From Methylobacterium sp. J-077 (GTDB lineage Bacteria; Pseudomonadota; Alphaproteobacteria; Rhizobiales; Beijerinckiaceae), in contig NZ_JAKSYJ010000196.1 of assembly GCF_022829365.1 (NCBI RefSeq), forward strand, positions 62,001 to 126,000: a stretch of 64,000 bases of DNA, written 5' to 3'. The notes beneath the pieces are model-generated. The model ran no database searches, was not told the DNA's origin, and worked only from the letters and a program-made list of their open reading frames with translations. This document shows, piece by piece, positions 8,819 to 17,444 of this stretch. The first letter of the stretch is position 1, and each line of letters starts with the position of its first letter. The position numbers and the translations under genes are program-made.

Positions 8819-9498
8819 TGCACGCTGCGGTCGTCGTCTTTCCGGGCTCGAATCGCGAGAGCGACGTCGCCCGGGCGCTGCGCCGGTCGGGCGCACGGGT
8901 CAGCATGGTCTGGCACGCGGATCCGGATCTGCCGGCCGGGACCGACCTCGCCGTCCTGCCGGGCGGCTTCTCCTACGGCGATTACCTGCGCTGCGGCGCC
9001 ATCGCCGGCCGCGCGGCCGCCATGGATGCGGTGCGGGCGCATGCGGCCCGGGGCGGCCTCGTGCTCGGCATCTGCAATGGCTTCCAGATCCTGTGCGAAT
9101 CGGGCCTCCTGCCGGGCGTGCTGATGCGCAATGTCGACCGCCGCTTCATCTGCCACCGGCAGACGCTCCGGGTCGAGCGCACCGACACCCGCTTCACCAG
9201 CGCCTACACGCCGGGGCAGGTCATCGACGTCTGCGTCGCGCACGGCGAGGGCAATTACTTCGCCGATCCCGTGACGCTGGCGCGGATCGAGGGCGAGGGT
9301 CGGGTCGCCTTCCGGTATTGCGACGCCGCCGGGACCATCACGGTCGAGGCCAACCGCAACGGCTCCCTCAACGCCATCGCGGGGGTCTATTCGGAGAGCG
9401 GCAACGTCCTCGGGATGATGCCGCACCCCGAAAACTTCGTCGAAGGCCTGATCGGCGGCACCGACGGGCGCGGCCTGTTCGACAGTCTCGCCGCGTGA
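8818..9498 (+). CDS. purQ: Phosphoribosylformylglycinamidine synthase glutaminase subunit PurQ
   Basis: This class I glutamine amidotransferase has 226 residues and supplies ammonia to PurL in step four of purine synthesis. The nucleophile Cys lies in LGICNGFQILCESGLLPG, and the C-terminal PHPE supplies the catalytic His and Glu. The oxyanion region GGFSYGDYLR is intact. It overlaps purS by one base and is followed by a structured non-coding region with a clear terminator. Confidence 0.97.
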   Translation: MHAAVVVFPGSNRESDVARALRRSGARVSMVWHADPDLPAGTDLAVLPGGFSYGDYLRCGAIAGRAAAMDAVRAHAARGGLVLGICNGFQILCESGLLPGVLMRNVDRRFICHRQTLRVERTDTRFTSAYTPGQVIDVCVAHGEGNYFADPVTLARIEGEGRVAFRYCDAAGTITVEANRNGSLNAIAGVYSESGNVLGMMPHPENFVEGLIGGTDGRGLFDSLAA

Positions 9499-9552
9499 GA
9501 ACGCGACCAAAGATTGGTTTTTAACGGCCCGTTAATGATCGCAAGCTATCAA

Positions 9553-9656
9553 GAGGCATCCAGAGTTCTGGATATCGGGTTGGACACCTTCGTCCGCTCT
9601 GTTTGATGCCTCCCTGATGACTCTCCCAAGCCGCCCCCAACCGGGCGGCTTTTTTC
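9553..9656 (+). ncRNA. Candidate trans-acting small RNA (MmgR/alpha-r8-like)
   Basis: This is a 104-base structured segment downstream of purQ. GAGGCATC (9553-9560) pairs with GATGCCTC (9605-9612), enclosing smaller hairpins (GGAC 9582-9585 with GTCC 9592-9595). A single-stranded CU-rich part carrying CCTCCCT follows, then a strong terminator. Rhizobial alpha-r8 RNAs such as MmgR share the plan of a 5' stem, an unpaired CCUCCCU anti-Shine-Dalgarno stretch and a terminator. The assignment is by layout only. It could instead be the 3' end of the purSQ transcript. Confidence 0.5.
9629..9655 (+). terminator. Rho-independent terminator
   Basis: AGCCGCCC (9629-9636) pairs perfectly with GGGCGGCT (9643-9650) across a 6-base loop and runs into six T residues. 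It ends the candidate small RNA and would also terminate purSQ read-through. Confidence 0.9.
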
Positions 9657-9695
9657 TGTCTTCGGGTGCTTCGCAGCCGCCGCATTACCCGCTTT

Positions 9696-9807
9696 GTCAT
9701 CCCGGGGCCGCGAAGCGGAACCCGGGATCCATGACCGCCGGCCGATCAAGTCCTTGCACCGTCGGCGGTTATGGGTTCCGGGTTCGCCTGCGGCGCCCCG
9801 GAATGAC
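9696..9807. repeat. Palindromic repeat family 4
   Basis: This inverted repeat of about 112 bases begins GTCATCCCGGGGC and ends GCCCCGGAATGAC. It lies between the small RNA and the 3' end of mrcA. The sequence type (CCGGAATGAC ends) is common as an intergenic dispersed repeat in alphaproteobacteria. Only one copy is present in this window. Confidence 0.7.
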
Positions 9808-9833
9808 AGGGTGGTTCATCCTGCGGACGTTCC

Positions 9834-12260
9834 TCAATACAGTCCGCCCGCCTGTGCCGCGCGATCCGGGTCCGCCGGCACCGCCGCGGGGGCGGCACTC
9901 TGGCCGGAGGAGGCCGGGGCGACGTAGGAATCGGGCGGCGCGGTGCCGGGCTTGAACGCCTCCAGGATCGTGCCGGCGCCCTCCCCCGAACCGGCGCGGG
10001 TGCCGGAGGCGAGGTTGACGCGGATCAGCTTGATCCCGGGCGGCACCCGGAACGGCGTCGGCGGCTTGTCCTTGAGCGCCGTCTTCAGGAATTCGAGGGC
10101 GATCGGCGCCGCCAGGCCGCCGCCGGTGGCGCGGTCGCCGAGCGAGCGCGGCTTGTCGAAGCCCATGTAGATGCCGACCGCGAGATCCGGCGAGAAGCCC
10201 ACGAACCACGCGTCCTTGGCGTCGTTGGTGGTGCCGGTCTTGCCGGCCAGCGGCTTGCCGATCTGCTTCAGCAGGGTCGCGGTGCCGCGCTGGACGACGC
10301 CCTCCATGATCGAGACCATCTGGTAGGCGGTGAGCGGATCGAGCACCTGCTCGGAATCGTCCACCAGCTTCGGCTCGTCCTGGCCGGACCACTTCTCCGC
10401 GTCGCAGCCGATGCACTTGCGGTTGTCGTGCCGGTAGATCGTCTCGCCGATCCGGTCCTGGATCCGGTCGATCAGGGTCGGCCGGATGCGGCGCCCGCCA
10501 TTGGCGAGCATCGAGTAGGCCGTGACCATGCGCATGACCGTGGTCTCGCCGGCGCCGAGCGACATCGGCAGCACCGGCAGCAGGTCGTCGTAGACGCCGA
10601 AGCGGCGGGCATACTCGGCGATGAGCGGCATGCCGACATCCTTGGCGAGGCGGACCGTCATCAGGTTCTTCGAGTGCTCGATCCCATACCGCAGGGTGTG
10701 CGGGCCGCCGGACTTGCCGTCGTAGTTCGAGGGCGTCCAGGCCTCCTGGCCGGGCCCGGCCTCGATGGTGATGGGCGTGTCCTGGATGATCGACGCCGGG
10801 GTGTAGCCGTTGTCGAGGGCCGCCGAGTAGACGATCGGCTTGAACGACGAGCCGGGCTGGCGCATCGCCTGGGTGGCGCGGTTGAACTCGGATTCGTCGT
10901 ACGAGAAGCCGCCGACCATCGCGTGGACGCGGCCGGTATTCGGGTCCATCGCCACGATGGCGCCGGAGACCTCGGGCTTCTGGCGCAGGCGGAACTGGCC
11001 CTTCCCGCCCTCGATCGCCTCGACATAAACCATGTCGCCAGCCTGCAGGTTCGGGCGTCCGGCCCAGCGCATCCCGTCCGGGGTGATCACGCCGGTCTCG
11101 CGGTCCTTGGCCACCTGACCCGACGCCTCGCGCTTCGGCTGGAGGCCGACCTGCACGCCGCCGCCACCATTGCCCAGCACCACGGCCAGCCGCCAGGGCG
11201 CCACGTCGCCGAGCGCCGGCACCTCGGCCGCCGCCATGCCCCAGTCGCGCCCGGTCAGATCGACCTTGGTGACGGCGCCGCGCCAGCCATGGGCCTGGTC
11301 GTAGCGCACGAGGCCGTCGACCAGCGCCTTGCGGGCCCAGGCCTGCATCTTCGGGTCGAGGGTCGCGCGCACCGAGAGGCCGCCCTCGTAGAGCTTCTTC
11401 TCGCCGTAGCGCTCGGAGATCTCGCGCCGGACCTCCTCGGTGAAGTAATTGGCGTTGGCGGCGTTCGGGAAGGCGACCCGCGGGTTGACCCCGAGCGGCA
11501 TCTTCTTGGCGGCTTCCGCCTCGTCCTTGGTGATGTAGTTGTTCTCCGCCATCAGGCGGATGATCTCGTTGCGGCGGTCGAGGGCCGCCTGGGTCTTGCG
11601 GTAGGGGTGGTAGTTGTTGGGGCCCTTCGGCAGGGCGGCGAGATAGGCCGCCTCGTTGATGGTCAGCTCGTGGACCGACTTGCCGAAATAATCGAGCGCC
11701 GCGGCCGCGACCCCGTGCAGGTTCCGGCCCGGAACGATGGTGCCGAGGAAGATCTCGTTGAGGTAGAGCTCCAGGATCTTGTCTTTGGAGTAGGCTGCCT
11801 CGATGCGCAGCGCCAGCAGCGCCTCCTTGATCTTGCGATCGTAGGTCTGCTCGGAGGACAGCAGGAAGTTCTTGGCGACCTGCTGGGTGATGGTCGAGGC
11901 GCCCTGCCGCTTGCCCGACTTGGCGTTGGTCAGGAAGGCGCGCACGATCCCCTCGGGGTCGATGCCGCCGTGCTTGTAGAAGTTCTTGTCCTCGGCGGAC
12001 AGGAAGGCCGCCACGACGATCTTGGGCATCGCCTGGATCGGCAGGTACAAGCGGCGCTCGCGGGCGTATTCGGCCAGCAGCGAACCGTCCGATGCGTGGA
12101 TGCGGGTCATCACCGGCGGCTCGTAATTGGCGAGCGCCGCGTGGTCGGGCAGGTCCTGGCTGTACTTCCAGTAGAAGTAGCCGCCGGCCGCAGCGCCGAC
12201 CACGAACAGCACCGCGGCGGCGCTGAACAGGATCCCGAAGAAACGAAGGATCAGACGCAT
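9834..12260 (-). CDS. mrcA: Penicillin-binding protein 1A (bifunctional transglycosylase/transpeptidase)
   Basis: This is a class A PBP of 808 residues that polymerises and cross-links peptidoglycan. One N-terminal membrane anchor (residues 5-30) is followed by the GT51 domain with catalytic Glu in SAEDKNFYKHGG (about residue 90) and QGASTITQQVAKNF. The transpeptidase domain has SSFKPIVY (SxxK) and GKTGTTNDAKDAWFVG (KTG). An OB-like region between the domains (about residues 320-420) fits PBP1A. The C-terminus ends in an Ala/Pro-rich tail. The upstream gene on the same strand encodes a cell-wall amidase, giving a peptidoglycan cluster. Confidence 0.96.
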   Translation of the reverse strand: MRLILRFFGILFSAAAVLFVVGAAAGGYFYWKYSQDLPDHAALANYEPPVMTRIHASDGSLLAEYARERRLYLPIQAMPKIVVAAFLSAEDKNFYKHGGIDPEGIVRAFLTNAKSGKRQGASTITQQVAKNFLLSSEQTYDRKIKEALLALRIEAAYSKDKILELYLNEIFLGTIVPGRNLHGVAAAALDYFGKSVHELTINEAAYLAALPKGPNNYHPYRKTQAALDRRNEIIRLMAENNYITKDEAEAAKKMPLGVNPRVAFPNAANANYFTEEVRREISERYGEKKLYEGGLSVRATLDPKMQAWARKALVDGLVRYDQAHGWRGAVTKVDLTGRDWGMAAAEVPALGDVAPWRLAVVLGNGGGGVQVGLQPKREASGQVAKDRETGVITPDGMRWAGRPNLQAGDMVYVEAIEGGKGQFRLRQKPEVSGAIVAMDPNTGRVHAMVGGFSYDESEFNRATQAMRQPGSSFKPIVYSAALDNGYTPASIIQDTPITIEAGPGQEAWTPSNYDGKSGGPHTLRYGIEHSKNLMTVRLAKDVGMPLIAEYARRFGVYDDLLPVLPMSLGAGETTVMRMVTAYSMLANGGRRIRPTLIDRIQDRIGETIYRHDNRKCIGCDAEKWSGQDEPKLVDDSEQVLDPLTAYQMVSIMEGVVQRGTATLLKQIGKPLAGKTGTTNDAKDAWFVGFSPDLAVGIYMGFDKPRSLGDRATGGGLAAPIALEFLKTALKDKPPTPFRVPPGIKLIRVNLASGTRAGSGEGAGTILEAFKPGTAPPDSYVAPASSGQSAAPAAVPADPDRAAQAGGLY

Positions 12261-12428
12261 CCGGTGTTCCGCTCGTCGCTGGCCCGGCCGCCTGCCGGGT
12301 TCGGCTCATCCGGCACGGGCGCCATGTTCGACGCGGTCGGCTCCCGGACGCTCCCGTGAAGCCCCCTCGGATTGCCGGTTCAGCGGCGGTGCGACGGGGC
12401 GTTCGGACGTCCCGTATCGACACTTACT

Positions 12429-13697
12429 CTATGGTAAAACTGGGGCGACGGCGGCCGACCGCCGCGTGATCGTCGGAGCTTTCAGCGTCGCGCGGTTGCC
12501 GAAGAACTGGTCGATCGCCTTGGCCATGGAGCCGGTGACGCCCGCCCGCCACTCCGGCGATTGCAGCATCTCGAGGTCGCGCTTGCTCGACAGATAGCCG
12601 AGCTCCACCAGCACGCTCGGCACGTCGGGGGAGCGCAGCACCATGAAGCGCGCCTCCCGGTGGGGCTTGGCGCTCATCTCCATGACCGGGGCGAGCTGGC
12701 CCATCAGGGTGCGGGCGAAGCCCGACGAGAAGCCGCGGGTCTCGCGCAGGGTCAATTCCTGCAGGATGTCGGCGATGTCCGGGGGCGCCTCGGCGGCCTC
12801 GGCGCCGGCTGCCGCATCGGCGCGGTTCTCGCGCTCGGCAAGCTTGGCGGATTCGATGTCGGTCGCCTTCTCGGCGTTGGTGTAGATCGTGGCGCCGCGA
12901 ACCTGCGGGGCTGCCGAGATCGAATCCGCGTGGATCGACACGAACAGGTCGGCCCTGGCCTCCCGGGCGAGGCGGACGCGGTCGGCGAGCGGCACGAACA
13001 CGTCCCGGTCGCGGGTCATCCGGATCCGGTAGCGGCCGCTCGATTCGAGCTTCTCGACCAGCGCCTGCGCGTAGCCGAACACGATGTCCTTCTCGAACAC
13101 CCCGCCCACCGCGATCGCCCCGGGATCGGTGCCGCCATGCCCGGCATCGACCATGATCAGCGGGCGCTGGTCGGCGGGCTCGGGCGGGGCGCTGCGGGCC
13201 TGGGCGGGGGTCGGATCACTGGCGGCAGCCGCCTTGCGGAAGACCTCGCGTTCGACCCGCTGGAGCGGGATCGTGAGCAGCACGGCGCCGTCCTTGGCCC
13301 GGGTCACGGTCTCGATCCGCCCGATCGTGGCCGGCGCGGCGAGGTCGATCACCACCCGGGAGCGGCCGGGGGCGAACAGGCCGTAGCGGAAGGACTGGAC
13401 CACGCCCTCGCGGCGGCGTCCGGCCGCGGAATCGAGCTGGAAATTGACCTCGGGCAGGTCGATCACCGCCCGGTCCGGCCGCTCCATCACGAAGCCGCGA
13501 GCCTCGACGGCCCGGGACAACGTCAGGGTCAGCCGGGTGGTCCCGGCCTGGCTCGCGAGATCCGCCCCGATAGCGATCGCGGGGGCCGGGCTGGCGGGCT
13601 TGTCGCCGTTCTGCGCGACGACGGGAGCCCCCGCCAGCGTCAGAGCGAGGCAGAGGCCGTGAACGGCAGAACGGATCAGGTGCGCGCGGCTCGGCAT
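12429..13697 (-). CDS. Periplasmic N-acetylmuramoyl-L-alanine amidase (AmiC-like)
   Basis: This protein of 422 residues cleaves the amide bond between MurNAc and L-Ala. A signal peptide (residues 1-28, ending PVVAQ) precedes an AMIN domain (about residues 40-140) that targets septal wall. The Amidase_3 catalytic domain follows, with zinc ligand His in MVDAGHGGTDPG, Glu in GGVFEKDIV and His in VSIHADSI. A Glu near the C-terminus (VELGYLSSKRD) completes the site. It is on the same strand as mrcA with a 168-base gap. Such amidases act in daughter-cell separation. No LytM partner is in the window. Confidence 0.93.
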   Translation of the reverse strand: MPSRAHLIRSAVHGLCLALTLAGAPVVAQNGDKPASPAPAIAIGADLASQAGTTRLTLTLSRAVEARGFVMERPDRAVIDLPEVNFQLDSAAGRRREGVVQSFRYGLFAPGRSRVVIDLAAPATIGRIETVTRAKDGAVLLTIPLQRVEREVFRKAAAASDPTPAQARSAPPEPADQRPLIMVDAGHGGTDPGAIAVGGVFEKDIVFGYAQALVEKLESSGRYRIRMTRDRDVFVPLADRVRLAREARADLFVSIHADSISAAPQVRGATIYTNAEKATDIESAKLAERENRADAAAGAEAAEAPPDIADILQELTLRETRGFSSGFARTLMGQLAPVMEMSAKPHREARFMVLRSPDVPSVLVELGYLSSKRDLEMLQSPEWRAGVTGSMAKAIDQFFGNRATLKAPTITRRSAAVAPVLP

Positions 13698-13873
13698 CGG
13701 TCCGGATTCATCTCCCGCGCCCTCCGATCAGGCATAGGAGCAACAGGGTTAATCGTTGGTTGCCCGGTGCGGTTCGATGCGGCCGCGCGAGTCGTCCCCA
13801 TGCGATAGCCCGAACATGGCGATCGTGCGTCGGGGCGAGCCAGGTTCGGTGAGGTTTTCTGACGCCCGGCCGA

Positions 13874-14378
13874 TCAACCGCTCTCGGGGCGTGCCACCGG
13901 TTCGGAATCCGCGCCCCACCATGTCGCCGGGTCGAAGGGGTTCACCAGCGGCACTGGCGAGGCCTTGAAATCCGATAGGTTTCGCGTCGCAATCCCATAC
14001 CGATGCACGAGCGCCGTCGCGAGGATGGCCTTGTCGCCATCACGCAGGAAGGGAAACCGGACCAAGACGTCGGCCCAACGTTCGGCCACGTCGGCGTCGA
14101 TCGCGACGATGCGGTCGGCGAATCGGGATCTCAGCTGTCCGTACCAAGCGGCCTTGATAGCGAGCACGGCCTGATCGCGCGTCTTTCAGGCGCTCGATCC
14201 GCACAGTCTCCAAGGCGAGCCCACGGCGAACCTCCGCGATGGTCACGGCGCTGATCCGGATCAGATGGGCGTTGCGCCGGATCCATTGCGATGCCGGCGG
14301 GTCCGGATCATCCTTCGTCGCGGGCGGCCGCGAGATCACGTCCGTGTCCACGATCCAGGCGGCCGGCGTCTCAGCCAC
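13874..14378 (-). pseudogene. VapC/FitB-type PIN-domain toxin, frameshifted
   Basis: Two overlapping frames together make one PIN-domain RNase. The first gives WIVDTDVISRPP (first acidic residues) and ISAVTIAEVRRGL. The second gives a continuation with YGQLRSRFADRIVAID, DKAILATAL and YGIATRNLSDF, the C-terminal PIN motifs. The break falls at a run of three A residues in the coding strand (near 14176). Removing one A joins the frames as ERLKTRDQAVLAIKAAWYG, a natural VapC sequence. So the toxin is inactivated by a one-base insertion, or this is a sequencing error. It overlaps the antitoxin gene by 8 bases. Confidence 0.8.
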
Positions 14379-14610
14379 CGGACAGGCTCATGCCCACATC
14401 CCTGTCGAAATCCGTCTCTTCCAGCGGCGAGGCGAGCAGAAAATTTGCGAACTCGGAATCGGCTTGAGCCTTGAGCCGCTCGTAGTACTCCATCGACAGC
14501 ACGACCCCGACCGGCTCGGAGTGCCTGAGCAGCATCTGCGGACCTTCTTTGGCCGCATCAACCAGCCGGCCGAAATTCTGCTTGGCGTCGGCGGCCTGCC
14601 AGGATCGCAT
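14371..14610 (-). CDS. Phd/YefM-type antitoxin
   Basis: This protein of 79 residues starts MRSWQAADAKQNFGRLVDAA, the standard Phd/YefM DNA-binding N-terminus, followed by PQMLLRHSEPVGVVLSMEYYERL. The C-terminal tail should wrap and neutralise the toxin. It precedes the PIN-domain toxin gene with an 8-base overlap, the usual antitoxin-first order. The pair would normally autoregulate. Here the antitoxin is intact while the toxin frame is broken. Confidence 0.88.
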   Translation of the reverse strand: MRSWQAADAKQNFGRLVDAAKEGPQMLLRHSEPVGVVLSMEYYERLKAQADSEFANFLLASPLEETDFDRDVGMSLSGG

Positions 14611-14703
14611 GGCGTCGCTTCAGATGAGACAGGTTGGACATTATGTCCGAACTGGCTGCTTCACGATCTGGGCGGAGCCGGGGCTCAAGCATGTATCCGC
14701 ACG

Positions 14704-15237
14704 TCAGCGGAACGGGACGATGCGGCTCGCCTTGCGGATGACGTCGCTCCAGCAGGTCAGCGAGGCATCGGCTGCCCGCTGGACCTCGCTCATCTGCAGG
14801 CGCATCAGTTCGGTCGGCGAGCCGGCTTCCGACAGGGCGTTTAGATGCGCCAGGGCCGCTTTACCCTCTCCGCGCATGTAGCGGGCGATCGTCGAGCCGA
14901 TGCCGACGCTGTCGCGGCGATCCGACGCGAACTCCGCTTGGCCGGCCGCGGCGACGGTGTCGTTCACGACAGGCGTGTCGGACGGAACCATGACGGGCGG
15001 GATCGTAACGGGTGGAACGAGGGCAGCCACCGGGACCTGGGCTTCTGCGGGAGCCTCCGGCTCGGCAGCGTCCGGGCTCTGCGTCGCGACCGCCTCCAGG
15101 CCCCTGGAAACGGCGGCGTCCGGGATGGCCGTGTCGGTGTGCGGCGGGACGGCGCGGAGCGCAGCGCCATCCGCACCCGGAGCCGGCTTCGGATCCCATC
15201 GGGAACGGGGCCCCTTCGGTCGACGCGGCTTGCTCAT
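14704..15237 (-). CDS. Phasin-like protein of uncertain function
   Basis: This protein has 177 residues. The first 90 residues are basic, then Pro/Ala/Val-rich, and probably disordered. The C-terminal 70 residues (STIARYMRGEGKAALAHLN, QMSEVQRAADASLTCWSDVI) are helical and resemble the end of phasin-type granule proteins. GGGAGGAGAT precedes the ATG. It lies downstream of a phasin gene on the same strand, which supports a granule-associated role. That role is inferred from context and a short sequence resemblance. Confidence 0.6.
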   Translation of the reverse strand: MSKPRRPKGPRSRWDPKPAPGADGAALRAVPPHTDTAIPDAAVSRGLEAVATQSPDAAEPEAPAEAQVPVAALVPPVTIPPVMVPSDTPVVNDTVAAAGQAEFASDRRDSVGIGSTIARYMRGEGKAALAHLNALSEAGSPTELMRLQMSEVQRAADASLTCWSDVIRKASRIVPFR

Positions 15238-15323
15238 GGCGCGATCTCCTCCCTGTCCGCGTCGGGCTCCCTGACGGAGCGGCGGCCGGAGGGAAGACCG
15301 TCTTCGGTTTGCGATGTCCGACG

Positions 15324-15349
15324 GCGCCCGGCCACGTCGGGCCGGGCGC
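15324..15349. terminator. Strong hairpin downstream of the phasin gene
   Basis: GCGCCCGGCC (15324-15333) pairs with GGCCGGGCGC (15340-15349) over a 6-base loop. It lies 44 bases after the phasin stop codon on the minus strand. There is no U-run on that side, so it may stabilise the mRNA 3' end or act with Rho instead of as a classic terminator. Confidence 0.45.
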
Positions 15350-15392
15350 TGCTTTGATTGATCTGATCCACCTGTGGCGGACAGATCGGCCT

Positions 15393-15749
15393 TCAGCGGG
15401 CGATGTTCTGCTGCGCGAGGGCGCCGAAATCCTTGGCCTGGGCCTGGAGCGCGGCGAACTGGCTGCGGACGAACTCGGACTGCAGCTCGAACGCCTCGCG
15501 CAGGTCCTTGGTGCGCGCCAGCTTCTGGGCGAAGTCGAAGGTCGCGTTGGCATTGCTCTGCGCGTGCTCGAAGCCCTTCGAGACCGCCGCCGTCATGGTC
15601 GACTGGAAGGTCTGGCCCGAAACCTGGGCCTGCTCGGCCGCCTTCATGGCGTTCGCCATCAGGGAGCCGACGGCGTTGCGCGCCTGGTCGACGCTTTTCT
15701 CGGCGAAGTCGCGCATCTCGGTCGGGATCTCGAAATTCGGGGTCTGCAT
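15393..15749 (-). CDS. phaP: Phasin, PHB granule-associated protein
   Basis: This small helical protein of 118 residues matches the phasin family (Phasin_2) in length and pattern: EIPTEMRDFAEKSVDQARNA, AEQAQVSGQTFQSTM and NANATFDFAQKLARTKDLRE. Phasins coat PHB granules and control their size and number. I chose the ATG at 15749 because GGAGA precedes it; the frame extends upstream without a family match. Its promoter region has a TTGACT/ATATAG promoter with a PhaR-type operator in the spacer. It fits functionally with phaZ about 10 kb away. Confidence 0.9.
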   Translation of the reverse strand: MQTPNFEIPTEMRDFAEKSVDQARNAVGSLMANAMKAAEQAQVSGQTFQSTMTAAVSKGFEHAQSNANATFDFAQKLARTKDLREAFELQSEFVRSQFAALQAQAKDFGALAQQNIAR

Positions 15750-15810
15750 CGGAGTCTCCAGAACGCTGTCTCGGGGTGGGACGCCGATCTGCGTCCGCGG
15801 TGACGCGCCT

Positions 15811-15839
15811 CTATATGTTGCACTGCAACAAGAAGTCAA
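15811..15839 (-). promoter_or_regulatory. Phasin promoter with embedded PhaR-type operator
   Basis: On the minus strand, TTGACT (15834-15839) and ATATAG (15811-15816) are 17 bases apart, a good sigma70-type promoter pointing at phaP. The spacer is covered by the perfect palindrome TGTTGCA-C-TGCAACA (15816-15830; strand-symmetric apart from the centre). PhaR repressors of PHB metabolism are known to bind palindromes with TGCA/CTGC halves. Binding here would block RNA polymerase, with release when PHB granules titrate PhaR. Confidence 0.7.
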
Positions 15840-16066
15840 GTGCATGTTTGGGCCTTCGGCACGGACCCAAAAATCCGGATAAAATGCCGGAATCGGGTAT
15901 CGGCGCAGTCTTCGTATCGCCAATCTGGCAACGCGATCGCCGACGATAAAGCTCGACCGTTACACGCCGCATCTTGGCGCGGTGATACCGACTCGATGCC
16001 TCTCTATATCAAACCTATCGGCTGTCTACAGGCGTAAGCCCCGGTTTGTAGACTTGTCGATCGATC

Positions 16067-17332
16067 TCATAGCGGCTCAACGCCTGGAGGCGCCACGGCC
16101 CCGGCATGGTGCAGCGCAGCAGCGGCGTCCCCGACGAGCCCGGCATAGAGGGACCGGAGCGCGGCGGCGTGAGTCGCAAGGGTCATCGGCGCCGCGCGGA
16201 ACCGGGCCCGGGCCTTCGCCCCGAGGGTTGCGGCACAGGCATCGTCCCGCAGGGCCGAGAACGCAGCCGCCAGGGCCCCGATCTCGGGGGCGACCACGAA
16301 ACCGGTCCTCCCGTCCCAGACCTTCTCGGCGGCCCCGGACCGCTCGGACGCGACCACCGGGATGCCGGCCGCCAGGGCCTCGTAGACCGTGAGCGGCCCG
16401 GTCTCGTACCAGCGCGACGGGGCGGCGAGCGCCCGGGCGCGGCGGCGCAACAGCGCCCAGACGGCATCGGGCGCCTGCCACCCGACCACCTCGACGCCGG
16501 GCCGGGCGCGCAGCTCCGCCTCCAGGGGGCCGGCGCCGACGAACAGGGCGGTGAGTCCCGCCGCCCGGGCGGCGTCCGCCACGAGGTCGGCCCCCTTCTC
16601 CCGGGTCAGGCGCCCGACATACGCGATGGCGTCGCCTCGGGCGGGATCGGCCGGCGGCCCGTCCGCGATCCGGACCGGGTTGTCGACCCGGTGATGGGTA
16701 ACGGCGTAGCCGCCGAGCAGGTCGCCGAGCCGCCGCCGGCTGGCATCGCAGACATGGACGACGTGGAGCGGACGCCCGTGCAGCGCCTGCCGGAGCGCCC
16801 CCGCGCGGGCGACGCGCACGAGCTTGTGAACCCGGCTGCGGGGGTCGCAGGGCGCGGCCAGGCACGCGGGCGAGAGCGGCGCCAGCCCGCAGGGCTCGCC
16901 CCGGTCGAACCGGTAATAGACCCCGTTCGGGCAGGCCATGGCGTAATCATGCAGGGTGACGACCACCGGCACGCCGAGCCGGGACAGGACCGGGAAGATC
17001 GCCGGCGACAGGGCGCGGGTCCACTGGTGGAGGTGAAGGCAGTCCGGCGCCGCCGGCAGCTGTCGGAGCGCCGCCTCGAGCGCGCGTGCCGCGGCCGCGT
17101 GCCAGATCCCGGTGGCCGCCGCCTTGATGCGGCCCAGGGTCCAGATGTCGGGCAGGCCGAGTTCGACCCGCCGGATGTTTTCGTGGTCCAGCAGGGGATC
17201 GACCGGGCCCGGGATCGCCTGGATGTAGGTCACGTCGAGGCCGGCCTCGGCGAGCCCGCGGGCGGATTCCAGGGCGACCTTCTCCGCCCCGCCGCTGGCG
17301 GTCGCGAACTCGGCCAGGATCACGACGTGCAT
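16067..17332 (-). CDS. Glycosyltransferase family 4 protein (first of a divergent pair)
   Basis: This glycosyltransferase has 421 residues and the two Rossmann-like domains of GT-B enzymes. The N-terminal donor/acceptor region has FATASGGAEKVALESARGL. The C-terminal half has IAYVGRLTREKGADL and the EX7E-like ETGPLTVYEALAAGIPVVAS. A cluster of four Cys spaced C-x13-C-x8-C-x4-C lies at about residues 147-175 and is shared with the divergent neighbour. No signal or membrane segment is seen, so it probably acts on the cytoplasmic face in surface-polysaccharide synthesis. I started at MHVVILAEF (17332), which aligns with the paralogue; an upstream ATG adds 13 residues. Confidence 0.88.
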   Translation of the reverse strand: MHVVILAEFATASGGAEKVALESARGLAEAGLDVTYIQAIPGPVDPLLDHENIRRVELGLPDIWTLGRIKAAATGIWHAAAARALEAALRQLPAAPDCLHLHQWTRALSPAIFPVLSRLGVPVVVTLHDYAMACPNGVYYRFDRGEPCGLAPLSPACLAAPCDPRSRVHKLVRVARAGALRQALHGRPLHVVHVCDASRRRLGDLLGGYAVTHHRVDNPVRIADGPPADPARGDAIAYVGRLTREKGADLVADAARAAGLTALFVGAGPLEAELRARPGVEVVGWQAPDAVWALLRRRARALAAPSRWYETGPLTVYEALAAGIPVVASERSGAAEKVWDGRTGFVVAPEIGALAAAFSALRDDACAATLGAKARARFRAAPMTLATHAAALRSLYAGLVGDAAAALHHAGAVAPPGVEPL

Positions 17333-17444
17333 GCATTGTCTCGGCAGGACCCGTCGTGATGATAAGTGCAAGCGGGTTTACGGAGGATCAACCGCCGGCC
17401 GTTACAGGTCTCCGTCCCGGATCTGAGCGGCGGAACTTTTTGAC

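Noticed and set aside
10428..12359. A 643-codon plus-strand ORF over mrcA.
   Set aside because: It is a shadow of the PBP1A gene on the other strand, which has all catalytic motifs.
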